A DNA stretch of 64,000 nucleotides from Podocnemis expansa (GCA_007922195.1 ML682067.1:3931157-3995156), one strand, 5' to 3'; shown: positions 45,813-58,126, numbered from the stretch's first letter. Made by a program: numbers and translations. Notes: generated by a model not told the origin, from the letters alone.

Positions 45813-46673
45813 TTGTGGCAAATGGGTGAGGCGTTGGGGGACTTGAAAAAGGCAAATATAATACCTATCTTCAAGAAAGGGAAACAGGAGGATCAGGGGC
45901 ACTACAGACTGGTCAGCCTCACCTCAATCCCTGGAAAAATCATGGAGCAGGTCCTCAAAGACTACATCCTGAAGCACTTGGAGGAAAATAGAGTGATAAG
46001 GAACAGTCAGCATGGAGTCAACAAGGGTCAGTCGTGTAGACCAACCTCACTGCCTTCTGTGATGAGATGACTGGATTTGTGGATGTGGGAATAGCCATTG
46101 ATGTGATATACCTCAACTTCAGCAAGGCTTTTGATACGATTTCCCACAGCATTTTCATTGGCAAGTTAAGAAAGTATGGGTTGGATGAGTGGGCTGTAAG
46201 GTGGATAGAAAACTGGCTAGATCAATGGTTTCAGTGGGTAAGCATCAATGGCTCAATATCTAGCTGGCAACCAGTAACAGGTGGAGTGCCCCAGGGGGTC
46301 AGTCCTGGGCTGGCTCTGGTCAACATTTTCGTTAATAATATGGATGATGGGATAGCTTGCATGCGCAGCAAGTTTGCAGATGACACCTAGCTGGGGGGGG
46401 GGGGGGCAGGATGGTAGACACACTGGAGGGCAAGGAGACTTAGATAAATTGGAGCAGTGGGCCAAAAGAAAGCTCATCAGGTTCAAGAAGGACAAGTGCA
46501 AAGTCCTGCATTTGGGATGGAAAAACCCCATGCAGTGCTGCATGCTGGAGACCAACTGGCTAAGTGGCAGCACTGTAGAAAGGGAATTGGGCCTTATGGT
46601 GGCTGGGAAGCTGGATACGAGTCAACAGTGTGCTCTTGTTTCCTAAAAGGCCAATGACGCATTGGGCTGCATC
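45813..46673 (+). pseudogene. CR1 reverse transcriptase, central part
   Basis: Frames in order: NIIPIFKKGKQEDQGHYRLV; SLTSIPGKIMEQVLKD; SQHGVNKGQS; then a shift to DVIYLNFSKAFDTISHS (RT box A with the catalytic Asp), VTGGVPQGVSPG (box B), KFADDT (box C, catalytic FADD), a stop and a G run at 46392-46404, then WAKRKLIRFKKDKCKVLHLG. The frameshifts and stop show that it is dead. Intact CR1 RT copies its RNA at a nicked target. Confidence 0.9.
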
Positions 46674-47330
46674 ATTAGGAGTGTTGCCAGCAGATTGAGG
46701 GAAGTGATTACTCCCCGCTGTTAGGCACTGGTCAGACCACATCTGGAAAACTGGCTGTGTCCACACTAAGGAGGTTAAATTGATTTAAGATAAATTTATA
46801 TAACTGTTATTAAATTGATTTAAGCTAAATCGAGTTAACATGTCCCCACTAGAAACCCAAATTGAACTAGCATGTCCATGGACAGGACTTGCTAGTTTGA
46901 TTTAGGAGGGGGCAACATGGCAGGTGTGGCAACATGGCCCCCAAGATGGGCCATGTTGCCACCCAATCCCCTGCCCGGATCTCCTTGGGAGAGCCAGATA
47001 GCCGGGGAAAAGCATCCCCCACCAGCTCTAGGCTCCCTAAGCCCAGGTGGGATGAAGGCATCTCCCTATCCGGCTGCAGCCTTGCGGCTCAGCCAGGCAT
47101 GGGGGAGAAGGGACCCCCCCCCCACTCTGGGCTCCTGGGTGCACTAGCTAGGCGGTAGGGGAAGGGAACCCCTATGCCTGGCTTCCTTGGCACTGGCTGG
47201 GTGGCAGGGGAAGGGATCCCTGCACACACAGCTCCTGCACTGCAAGCTGGGGAGCAGTGAAGGGACCCCCTCACACACCCAACTCCTCACCTGCTGGGTG
47301 GGCAGTGGGAAGGGATCCCTGCATGCCTGG

Positions 47331-47340
47331 NNNNNNNNNN
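47331..47340. other. Assembly gap (10 N)
   Basis: Ten N within the GC-rich core of a fold-back MITE; short tandem GCCTGG words flank it. Confidence 1.
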
Positions 47341-47738
47341 CCTGGCTCCCATGGGGAGCCAGGTGTGGGGTGCATCCCCCGCCTTCCTGGCCAGTCAGCA
47401 CTGAGGCTGGTGCTAGGGTCCCTTCTTGTCAGCCTAGCCAGACAGATGCGCCCCTACCCCCCCCCATGGTCCTTCCCTCCTCCCTGTCAAGGGTGCCGAA
47501 GGAAGAAGGGCCAACCAGCTTATATCGCTATAAGGGTCATAGTGATACAACAGGTCCACACGGCATTATATCGCTTTTGCTTTAACCATTATAATACTAG
47601 GTTTTATTATGTCACTTTAATATTCCTTATATTGAAATGAGGGAGCTCCTCATTTCGATATAAAGAAATGTCGTGTGGACATAGCATTTTTTAAATTGAA
47701 ATAACCAGAGTTATTTTGTTTTAAACAGTGTGTATGTG

Positions 47739-48017
47739 TAGAGCCCTGCAAATCCGCAGATATCCTCAGATAGCCGCTTTGTATCCGCATCTGTGGATAC
47801 AACACAGATATCTGCGGACCATTTCTTGCGGATGCAGATCGGGTACGGATCCACATATTTTTATCTGCACAGAGCTAGAGCCCTGCAAAAATGCGGCTAT
47901 CCGCGGATATCTGCATTATATCCGCATCTGCGGATACAACACGGATATCCATGGACCATTTCTTGCTGAAGCAGGTCGGCTATGGATCCACTTATTTGTA
48001 TCCATGCTGGGCTCTAT
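47739..48017 (+). repeat. Two tandem copies of a palindrome-rich GGATATCCGCGG-type repeat
   Basis: Copy 1 (about 47739-47880) and copy 2 (about 47877-48017) both begin AGAGCCCTGCAAA and contain TATCCGC/GCGGATA words in both orientations, ending GGATCCACATATTTTTATC or similar. Within a copy, words such as GGATATCTGC pair with GCGGATATC. The repeat is nested near the right end of the fold-back MITE. Confidence 0.75.
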
Positions 48018-48034
48018 TTATGTGTGGACAGCCC

Positions 48035-48357
48035 ACTGTGTCCAGTTCTGGGCTCCCCACTATAGGAAGGATGTAGACAAATTAGAAGGAGTCCAGCGGA
48101 GGGCAGCGAAAATGATTAGGCAGCTGGGGCACATGACTTATAAGGAGAAACTGCAGGAACTTGGCTTATTTAGCCTGCAGAAGAGAAGACTGAGGGGGGA
48201 TTTGATTGCAACCTTCAAACTACTTTGCAGGCTGCCCCAAGGAGGAGGGAGCCAAGCTGTTCCCAGTAGTAACAGAGGACAGAACAAGGAGCAATGGTTT
48301 CAGGTCATATCTGGGGAGGCTGAGGTTGGATATTATGAAAAATTTTCTCACTAGGAG
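48035..48357 (+). pseudogene. CR1 ORF2 C-terminal part
   Basis: After the MITE the frame reads [20 protein letters not shown], then [19 protein letters not shown] and [14 protein letters not shown], the conserved C-terminus of CR1 ORF2. It stays open to 48354, but is cut off from the RT half. Confidence 0.88.
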
Positions 48358-48530
48358 GGCAGTGAAGCACTGGAATGTAACTAGGGACATGGTGGAATCT
48401 CTGTCTTTGGAGATATTTAAGACCTACCTGGGCAAAACCCTGGCTGGGATGATTTAGTGGGAGTGGTCCTACTTTTAGCAAGGGTTGGACTAGATGACCT
48501 CAAGAGGTCCCATCCAATACCATGATTCTG

Positions 48531-51422
48531 TACAGCTGCATCCACAATCAGCAGCAATTTCTGAGCTGGGACCTTTTCTGTTTAAGAGTGGGAGCAGCTG
48601 ACAGGGCTTTTTCTGGGACAGCTCCTTAACTGTGAAAATCACATCTTCCCAGTTTTTGTCTGAAATAGCCGAAATCTGCAGAATGCCCTAAAAAGCAACA
48701 ATCACCTGCTATTCCTCTGGCTTTTGTGGTGGGGAAGAATTTTGTGTGGATGATATAGTATGTCAAGTTTAAACCCACCCTAACTTTTGTTGGTTAAGGG
48801 ACGTGATGGAGATATATTGTCATTTGGTCTTTTAGCACTGGCATGGTACACTTTGTTTTGTTTTAAAGTGTGTGTGTGTGTGGGGGGCATCTTGGTGCCA
48901 TGGTGATGGAAGTCTCATAAATGTGATGCATGCGCTGCAGAACTGCCATTAGCATACAGTAAGCCAGCTCTCTTTGCAGTAACACCTAAAGTAATGCCAA
49001 ATTTAGGCAACCTTTTAAGTAGGTTGCAGGCTCCTAATAAAATGTCCTGGTATTTTGTTTATGCTTTTAGTAGAGAAGTGACATTCTCCAGGCCAGACCT
49101 TAGTCAAGGTGATGAATTCCAAATAGACGGCCCTTGGTTATGCAATTCATTCCAAGTAATTTCTTGCTTCATTATATGGTATCTGTTTGTTCAGGCTATT
49201 TACTAGATACACTGTACTCCTTAGTAATAAGGATCTCTGCCCAGTTATCAATGCAAACGGTTCTTCTTTTAGAAGTGGTATTGGATCATGTCAGGAAAAG
49301 AGCATTTTCTACTACTGTAGGAAATACTGTATTTCCTTAACCAAGACTACATAACAATTTGTGACAAACATTTTAATCAGATAATGTAGGTCTTTTTACT
49401 GGGCTCAAGTGACTGTTTTGTACAGACAGACATCAGGCTGCAATAGTTTAAACAGTTTGCTTACTTGTATTTATATTATGTGAGTGGTGCCCTAAGTCTG
49501 AATTGGTGTTGTTTCCAGTCCCCGATTGGCTGACCTAACCTCTTAAAAACTGAGCATGTCCAGAATAATTTTAGTTCAGCCACAAAATAAACTTCATTTG
49601 TAGTTAAAAGAAAATCTTGATTATCGGGCTGAAGGAAAAGAACGTTGCTTGATGCAATTTTTATTAAAAGCAACTTCACTGAGAACATTGTCAGAGACTT
49701 GTTTGGAAGTCAGAAAAATCAGGAATATCCTTTCTATTTTACACAACAAATTTAAAAACAAAACAGGTGAAGGCATGCCAAGACACCATGGTAATGAATA
49801 CCTTTGAAAATCTTGGCCTACATATTTGGGCGTCACTGCTGCCAATAAATTATGCTGGATAAGGCATTTATGAAGAGATCTAGGAGCTCCTCATGTTATA
49901 GCATTTGAAAGTTAATCTCAATGGCTTCAGGGGAACTGTGTTCGTGTTAATGAGCAAAAAGACAACCTTAAAAAAAAACCCCAGCCATTGCATTCCACTG
50001 GAGAGTGGCATGTTGGTCTCTTGGCTCTCCTGGACAGTAATTTTAAATACATGGGAAATCTCCTTTCATGGTTTGTTCAATGTTTATAGAGTCTATCTAC
50101 TGCATAGTACTGAAAATGTGCACAGGAGCTATTAAACAAAAAATCAATATTCTCTGTAGGACTAAGAATGGACAGTTTTTATTTTTTTGTTTTTATTTCA
50201 GTTATACCACTATTCTGTATATTTGGTATTGATTTCAACCCTGAAGGCATGTGACCAATTTAGAACAACAATTTTTTTTGTTTTAATTTTTATTGGTGAC
50301 CGATTCAGTTTGTACTTCATACTCTTACTCCATTACTACAATATTTGGAAAAATCAATCGTGTTAATTAAAAAATAAACCAACAGTCACGTGTGTAGTGT
50401 GACAAGCCTAAACTGAGATTGACTGATCACATTAGTGACTCAATTTTTAAGTGAGGATGGACTGTCCTTGAGCAGTACGTTAGCCATGAACTAGCTCACT
50501 TCAACATCATGTAGGCATGCCTTGTGTCAAACATCTTCTCTTGCAGAATTGTATTGGAAACAATATGACTGCCCGTGACACTTTAATGATATTATAGTAT
50601 TGTATCAAATATTCTCATGTAATATCACAAAGTATTGACTGAACTCACTCTCCTGTTCCACAGTGAAAGCCAAACTCTGCTTATGCATGAAGTTCTATTG
50701 AAGCACATGGGAATAATCACATACATTAGATGTGCGATGTTTTGGCTTTTTTTGTATTACTATTTTTTTTTTAAACTAGGCTTCCTGGTCAAGCTATAGT
50801 ATTGTACAGCAACTGATGGCTTCCATATTTTGCCCTAGTACTTCTGCCTTTAAGTCACTGCCATTTTCTGCATTTTTAGCACATAAAGATTGAGTGGTTC
50901 CCTTGATTAATTTTCTGATGCTAGCTACAGAGGACTGAAGATGGTGGTAAATTGAAATGAAAGCATCAGGTAAATCAGTCTTTGTTTTAGTAGTGAATCA
51001 CCTCAAAGAAAGTATTCAGTTTTTGTGCTTTATAAACTAAGGATGTGTCTATATGGACAATGATACGATTGCTGCTGCTGGACTGATTGAATAGCAGTGG
51101 AGACCCACTCAGTCTATCTGAAAGTCAATGCTATTAAGTCATCCTTGCAAAAAAAATTAATGTTGATGAAAAAGCATTTCCTGTTGTTGCAGAGTAGTTG
51201 ACAGGAGCAATGCAAGCCACTCCAGGCTTATCTCCCGTCAGCTCTCACCACATTTTATTGGCAGTGTAGACCAAATGTGAGGGCACCGGCCTCTTTCCTT
51301 CTAAACACATAAGAACTGATTTGGAGTTAAGTTTGCTTTTAAGGGTTGAACGGGGGAAGCCCCTCCAGTGTGTGTGCGCGCGCGCATGCGGGGAGGATGT
51401 TGATGGGATAGCACACCTGGCC
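48531..51422. other. Intergenic, no gene seen
   Basis: About 2.9 kb of AT-rich unique-looking sequence; open frames are short and without domains. At 51044-51290 an ATGTGTCTATATGGACAATG...CAGTGTAGACC pair may be a decayed fold-back MITE. At 51368-51390 is an alternating GTGTGTGCGCGCGCATGCG tract. Confidence 0.5.
51368..51390. repeat. Alternating purine-pyrimidine tract (GT/CG)n
   Basis: A run of alternating GT then CG dinucleotides of about 23 bases, a sequence type able to adopt Z-DNA. It lies 40 bases before a hAT MITE. Confidence 0.8.
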
Positions 51423-51430
51423 ACTTACAC

Positions 51431-51599
51431 CAGGGGTCTCAAACTCAAATCACCATGAGCGCCACATGAGGACTAGTATGTTATTCCAAGGGATGCACCA
51501 CTGAAACCTTTTCATACAACAACATGCAAGTATTGGTAACAATAGTGTCATTGCAGGCCACAGGAAATAGCTTTAGGGGCTGCGTGTTTGAGACCCCTG
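51431..51599. mobile_element. hAT-type MITE (169 bp)
   Basis: Starts CAGGGGTCTCAAACTCAAAT and ends GTGTTTGAGACCCCTG, giving a 14-base inverted repeat. Flanking 8-mers ACTTACAC (51423-51430) and TCTTACAT (51600-51607) agree at 6 of 8 bases, so this is an older insertion. Non-coding. Confidence 0.85.
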
Positions 51600-52244
51600 T
51601 CTTACATAGAGTGCAATAGAACTGCACTTGAAAAGAAGAACATACCTACTTTCAGGAGAGAATATTTTCTCTGAATTATTTCTGGTTAATATTTATGGCC
51701 TGGAATTAGTCCATGTTTAGCACTTAACAGGTGCAATTAATTTGTAGAAGTGCTTGGCCCTCCACAGCAGTTATTACTGTAGAATTTAAATATAAAAAGC
51801 AGTTATTAGCCCTGTCATAGCAATTGGGAGAGAAGCCAGAACACTGGCAAGCAAAATGACCCCCCCCCATTTTAGAGCTGAATATATGCACAAAAGGGGG
51901 GGGGTAGTAGTAAAGAACATATAAGGACAGTACAGAAATAATACAATCATTTGCAATTCTGTAATTAACATAATACAGTTCTAATAAGGATTGGTGTATA
52001 GACTAAGTTGAAACAGAGTAAGTTACAGATTCATACTCAAGCACAAATTCTCAAGCCATCTGTCTGAACTAAACTGACCATGGTTAAGGACCTACCCCTT
52101 GCAGGCACAGATAGTCCTTGTTCTGCATTTCAAGTTCATGTAAATATTATGGGGTCTAAATAGTAGCACTAATTGTAGTAGGATTAAGATGGGACAAGTG
52201 GTTTTCTACTCCCAAAGCTTAATCAGCTTATGCCAAAGTGCTAT

Positions 52245-52800
52245 AGCTGATGTGGCCAAACTGCTGCTCAGGAGCCTCATGTGGCTCTTGAATGAAAAAG
52301 TGCGTCTCCTGGAAGAATGTCAGCAAATCAATTTAGGAAAGCAGCCCAGACTAGGAATTTTAAATTTCATGCCCTGAGCATTCTCTGAGGTGAATAGCCA
52401 TATACTTTTATCTACTCCAAAATCACTAAGTTTAAAGTTCATTGCACACTTTAAGTTTATCATAAAAAAGAGGGCAAATATTGATCATACTAATGTCAAA
52501 TTCTAATAATTGCTTAAGGTTACTAAGAAAACTAGGCCTATACAGTAAAAGCTTACTTGTCACGTGATATAGAAGACTGCAGGCTAGTGGTGAGTTTTTT
52601 AAAATCCTCACCATGCCGCACTTCTCCCCGCCGTCCCAACCCCCTCCCGAACTCACAGGACCTGCTGCTGCTCCCGTGGGATGACCCCCCACCTCTCCGG
52701 GGCCCCCTTATCTGGCAATGGCTAGGCACAGGCTGGGGTTGCTTTCCTAAATTGATTTGCTGATGTTCTTCCAGGAGCCACACTTTTTAATGTGTGGTAG
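52245..52800. repeat. Opposed repeat copies with about 40-bp inverted arms
   Basis: CTCCTGGAAGAATGTCAGCA...GGAAAGCAGCC (52306-52346) and its inverted counterpart GGTTGCTTTCCTAAATTGAT...TTCCAGGAG (52738-52777) differ at only about three positions. The left side begins GGCCAAACTGCTGCTCAGGA, a hAT-like MITE motif. The block between contains a C-rich stretch (52612-52730). A composite or fold-back element is likely; ends not resolved. Confidence 0.55.
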
Positions 52801-55433
52801 AAGTATATACCAAGGAGCAAGTACTCAGGTAACCATCTGCAAATCTTGGCACATGCAGTAAAATTAATCGAATTCTGCTGACCAGGCTGAGCTCTGTAAT
52901 GTTTTTATGGGCACCTACCTTCTATAAAAGTTCACCCTAATTTATCTAAGATTAAGAACAGAGAACTGTGCAGCTGCAATCTTCATTTCCTTTACCAACT
53001 GCCATTGCTTTGCAATGTGATTTTAGGAACATTCCTAACTTGCTGTGCCTCAGTGCTTGTACCTGTAAAATATGTACAAACAGCTGCCACTTAGGGCTGT
53101 GGGTGTAACTGGAAATGCCCATGAAAAAAGCACTGCAGTGTGCAGCCTAGCAATACAATAATCCATTTTGCCAGGACAGTTCTCAATACCCTTCTTGAGA
53201 CAGTCACACCACATCAACCACCATCAGCCCCTCTAGATTTGCTGCATTAAGATAGAACTTTATCCCTTTTTGCAAGCAGACAGTGGAGTGCTCACCAATC
53301 CAAATGCCCCTTGGCCAGACAGTTGTCCGTACAAGCAGAGCCTCACGGTCTAGATTTTTACTGCAGCAGCCACCTTTCCTCTACTGAAGAACTGTGCTCC
53401 AGAATCCAGGCTTTTAACTAAAATAACTTGCTCATGCTTATGGACTCAAAGACCCCCTCCACCTCAAACAAGAACAGAGTTAAGCAGAGGGAGCTTTGAT
53501 TGCTTAAGTGGATATGCATTTTGAATACTACTTTTTCGGTGGTGGTAACTGCCATGTTCGACTTTGAGATCTGATGATATAATTTGCAGTGTCAACATTA
53601 ACTGGTTCATGGCCTATCATTTTACTGTTCCGCTAACATAGCAACTCAGCACCCCTCACTTTCCCAACTGCCAGGTCTGGTGGGCTCTTACTAGCCTATC
53701 AAGACTTCCTGCATACCCTGGCAACTTCTAGAATAGTTAAACATTTCCAATACAAAATTTTGTAGCATACTGAAAATAAAAAAATTCAGGGCACAACATC
53801 AAATTTGTTATGAAGTTAAACAACATGGGGGTATTGTAGTGATTGTATTATTGATTTTAACAAAAAATCTCAACTTAGAATTGATCTGGAACTGCTGGCA
53901 AATCTTGTCCCTTCAGTGTAGGATCTTGCTAGAGACTTAAGGTTATGCTGCCCAAGGCTTACACAGGTCTTGTGTAGTGTATATTTCACTCATGAGGCAG
54001 GTACTGGACAACAGAATACAATGGGTGCTGACATGGGCTGATGGGTGAGCCTTCTGTTGCCTCAGAACTTCCAGCATCAGCAACAGATGCTCAATTGCTG
54101 CTGAAAGGGATCCTCTGAACACTGGAAGAAGCGGAGACCACTCTGGGGGACAATACCTGTCGCTGTAGCCTGCTAAATAGTTCTCTCTAAAATGCTACAA
54201 ATCTTGAGGGCTATGGAGAGGACAATTCTTGGCCTTTCTATTACTGCTGGCATTTATTTTTAAGCAAGATTTCAGCTTGCATGGTCTGATCTGAGTTCTT
54301 TCTTTTATAAAGTTTTGGAACAGCAGGGAAGATAAAGCAGGTCTGAAAGAGAGATTGAGTGTGTGACGTCTCCCAGATTAAAAGTAGGCCTTTCTGAGGG
54401 ATGACCTATCCGAACCACAGAGGCTCTTTGATAGAATCTGAAGCCAACTGTGTGTGGTTTGTGGATAAAACATTGGCCATGTTTCCTATAGATTAATCTT
54501 ATTGTGACCATGGCTTCCAAACAAGAGATGAGATATTCTGGCAGTTTCTGCTTGAGCCAATTACAAACCGAATGTGTGCAGTTTAGCATAACTGACAGCG
54601 CTTGCTCCAAATTAGTCATTTCCATTCCAGTTGAGGTTTTTAATCTCTACGTGAAGGAGGACAAGCACTGTAGCTTCCAGAGAGCTGACCTTAGACAAGA
54701 GCTAGGTGTTGTCAGCTGGCATGCAGTAGACTATTTCAGACCTTATTGCTATCACGAGGAGGGTAATGGATACTGAAGTCCTTCAAACTCTGGGTCAAAT
54801 TCAGCTCTACTGTGAGTTTGATTCCTTTGACGCTAATGTGCATGATGCTTACAGTCGCAAGAGCTGAATATCATTGTGTATGTTGTTCACAAGAAGCCAG
54901 AACAAATATTCATGAAAATTATTTAAAAGAATAAAAAGCATAGATGAGTGATGTGATGCACTGCCACATGTGGCATTTGAATGTGCAGCTTGGCCTTTTG
55001 CTCAGGAGGGGTTTAAAGCATTCACTGCTGCACTACTGTGACTGTTCTGGTGGTTCTGTAGAGTACCAATGGCATGTCTGCATGAAGCCCCATCCAAAGG
55101 AAAGCTGCAGCAATAAGTTTCAGGGAAGGGTAAAGGTAGGGGGATGCCGGCAAAGCTAACGTAGGCCCGTGTGAAGGCACCTGCAGGTGCCTCTGATCTT
55201 GTCTACTATCTTAGGATTGCATCCAGAAAGCCCACATCTGGCAAGGCAGGGACAAGCTAAATGGAAACTGGGAGGATTAATTGGGTTGATAAAACTAGCA
55301 GGGACTGCAGGGGGAACCTTTCAATCCCCTTCACATTACTGAGAAGGAAGAAGTTCATCTGGGGATAAGCATGCAAAAACGTACTCAGGATTGCACACCA
55401 TTAGACTATACAAATGCAGACAGAACTATCTTC
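52801..55433. other. Intergenic, no gene seen
   Basis: Unique-looking sequence with no repeats recognised. Short open frames such as 54504-54776 and 54305-54625 overlap each other on opposite strands and carry no domain. Confidence 0.5.
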
Positions 55434-55439
55434 TTTATT
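55434..55439 (-). terminator. SRGAP1: Candidate distal SRGAP1 polyadenylation signal AATAAA
   Basis: On the - strand TTATAATAAAGAAG contains AATAAA, about 2.69 kb downstream of the stop codon. A proximal candidate is at 57855-57860. Confidence 0.4.
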
Positions 55440-57854
55440 ATAAAGATACAGCATGGGGAACAAACCTGAATGCATACTGAAGCCTGTGATGGCACATGCC
55501 AAAATGTACAGTACTATACATAAAAGTGCATTGTCACAACAGATCAACAGTACATTTTTCTTCCATAACTGTGTCATTGCAACTTTTTTGTTCTTGAGAA
55601 TGTAGGGAACATGGCTGTAAAAGCGCAGGGAAGAAGGCGATGAAAATGCAACCGTATACGAGCAAGGGTGAATGCAATGGAAATGCAACGGTACAAGAGC
55701 AAAGCTAAAGCTCCTCTAAAATTTTAAAGGCACTTTCACATGTACATACTACAGATGTACATTGACACAATTAGGTAACAGTCAACAAGCAGGAAGCTAC
55801 CGATACTGCAATTTATCAAACTGACAGTAAAGGACAATACTAATTGGGACAGGTGTGCAGGAGTTACCCTTTTGTTGTTTGCAGTTGTCAATCTTTCTTG
55901 TTACATATCCACTTACTATACTTTAAGGATCTATAATAACCACCAAACTACACATTTAACTGGTGTGAATGCTCTAAGTGCAAGCATTCACTAAATGCAC
56001 TGTTTCTAATATTTTTGTCTGCTACACAATTTCTAATATAAGCATTATGAATCCCAGGACTGTTATTTAAACATACAAAATTCCCTATGGAATTTAAAGA
56101 CACAGGTATGCATCTCATTTATGCCACACCGGTATTAAGCAAATTACTAAACTAAAAATTATATGTAAATTCGAGCCAGAATTCCAGTTTGTTCCATTGA
56201 GCCCTATAATCTTGGGAACTACCTGAAAATAACTTCTGATCCTGGACACAATTCCACTAGACTGAAGTCCAGCTTTAATGGGGACTGGCTTCAGTTAAAC
56301 CCTTGCCATGGTGTTTAGGACTATAGGCACTAGGGTGCAGTCAAGAGATGGAGGATTCAAAAGGTTGTTGCCCTGTTCACACAGCAATAGCCTCAGTGGA
56401 TTAAATTGACTCAGACCTCAGCATCCACTGTGGTGTGACAGCTTGGCTCTCAAATGAAGTTTATGGGATATCTGTCATTCTTTATCAGTGGATTACAGCT
56501 AGTAAACCACAATGGGAATAAATAAATTCCCAAACGACAACAGGACATGGAATCAAACCTCTGTTACAAGACACTAACTCTTCCCTCTCCCCTATGACCT
56601 GATGTCTCTGTATAGTGAGTGGTACAACTTAAAACATTCCAGAGGAACAATGGTAAGATCCTAATGTAACAAACGATATGAAAAAAGACAACTCTTGTTT
56701 GAATCCAGTTTTATACCTACAGATGACTATCAGCTGATCTCCCTCCCCCTTTTTTTTAATTGGCTACAATTAGGTAGTAGCCACCAAATAGGGTATTCTT
56801 TATCCTTTGACTTCATGGCTGCTTAAGTAAAAAAAACCTGCTAAAAATAATCCTATAAAATGGGCAGATGATAGTGAAAAAATGATAGAAATAATGTTAA
56901 ATGTGCAAAACAGCTATACAATTAATTCAAAATTTAATAGCAGAGCACTAAGCAAAGTTGATAAATCTACACTCACACATAGACCCAAGAAAAGCACAAC
57001 ATCTTTTGACTTTTGTTTTTTAAAATTGGGCCTGGCAAATTTTATTTAGGTTTAGTCTAGAAAGTAGAAAATTAGATTTCTATGCCACTACAACCTCTTG
57101 TGTTATTTTGGAGACTATCTCAGTTTTAGTAAGCATCAGTGAGAAACCATGCACATTGTTTGCACTGTGAAGGATAACTAGTGAGGATACAGCTGCTTGA
57201 GACTGTGGTTCTTACTGCTCACATTGTCTGAATAAGATACTGAGCAATAAGGGCCAGGGAATGTTTTGCTGAATCATTGTTCAGCTGGTACTTTCAAATT
57301 TCTTATTACACTACAGAAAGATCCACAGACCTGTGCACTTACAGATACCTGGTTCACTGAACTGTGAACTTTAAGTGACTTCAGTGCTTGTGAAAGGTGT
57401 ATGAAAGTCTTGTGGACTGAATTTCTAGCTTCACAGAAAAGGTACAGAACAGGTGGCAGTATTAGAAACATTACACCATCCTGGCAATATACTTTAACCC
57501 TGACTGGAGCAAGGTCAGAGAATAATTCAGGCTCCATACTTATTCAGCACTTGGCCCCTGCCGAGACCACCAAAAATACACTAAATAATTAGTGCCAACT
57601 GTGAAAGTCTTTTTTTTAAACGTATAATGGACTGAGATCACATACACATATCACACACGCCATTGGATAATCTCTCAGAGGCTCACTTTCAGCTCTTACC
57701 TACCAAATTGGGATCTGAGCCAATGATTTAGTGGTCAAAGTTTCCACATCTAATTACGAATCCCCTCAAGTCACCTTTGTACAGGATCCCTTATTAAGTA
57801 AACTACAGTAAGACTATGAAATATTGTACAAAGTGGGAAGCCATTTCTATTCCT

Positions 57855-57860
57855 TTTATT
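57855..57860 (-). terminator. SRGAP1: Candidate proximal SRGAP1 polyadenylation signal AATAAA
   Basis: On the - strand TTTTGTAATAAAAGGAAT contains the first AATAAA after the SRGAP1 stop. Use cannot be judged from sequence. Confidence 0.3.
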
Positions 57861-58126
57861 ACAAAAGGTGCAGCATCAAGTTTTCAAGTATGTCTGTTTT
57901 TGTTTTAAAATGACACACAATTGTCCAGTTTTTAAAAATTGAAATACAAAATACAAATGCCCATGTCAGTGAAACTAGTTCAGACATTACATTAAAAAAC
58001 ACTGAAAAACAAAACATCTCCAGTTACAAACATGAACTAATAATGTTATGGAATCCTGACTTCTACCATTAATCTGTCCTTTTCTTTAACACATTCCACC
58101 CTCACCTCCTGGGTTGCTTCAGCTTT

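Larger units (their letters stand above)
46753..48034. mobile_element. Fold-back MITE with ACT target duplication, inserted in CR1
   Basis: Starts GGCTGTGTCCACACTAAGG and ends TTATGTGTGGACAGCCC, flanked by ACT (46750-46752 and 48035-48037). Removal rejoins CR1 sequence. Inside are TTGATTTAA arms, the nested palindrome GGCAACATGGCCC...GGGCCATGTTGCC (about 46928-46960), a GC-rich core with a 10-N gap, and a further two-copy GGATATCC repeat (47739-48017). The open frames across the core are a by-product of its composition. Confidence 0.85.
45783..48530 (+). mobile_element. CR1 LINE, 5' truncated, split by a fold-back MITE
   Basis: CR1 sequence begins at about 45783 inside the RT domain region (ENLWQMGEAL... 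then KKANIIPIFKKG), runs to 46749, is interrupted by the MITE at 46753-48034, and resumes with TGTCCAGTTCTGGGCTCC to the CR1 3' end. It ends GGACTAGATGACCTCAAGAG and CCATGATTCTG, the short octamer-like tail typical of CR1. CR1 is the dominant LINE in birds, crocodilians and turtles. The missing 5' part is the usual result of incomplete reverse transcription. Confidence 0.92.
55434..58126 (-). other. SRGAP1: Probable SRGAP1 3' UTR
   Basis: Repeat-poor AT-rich sequence follows the SRGAP1 stop on the - strand. Minus-strand AATAAA signals occur at 57860-57855 (UTR of about 270 bases) and at 55439-55434 (UTR of about 2.7 kb). The absence of transposons here, in a window otherwise full of them, favours the longer form. 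This is inference. Confidence 0.5.
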
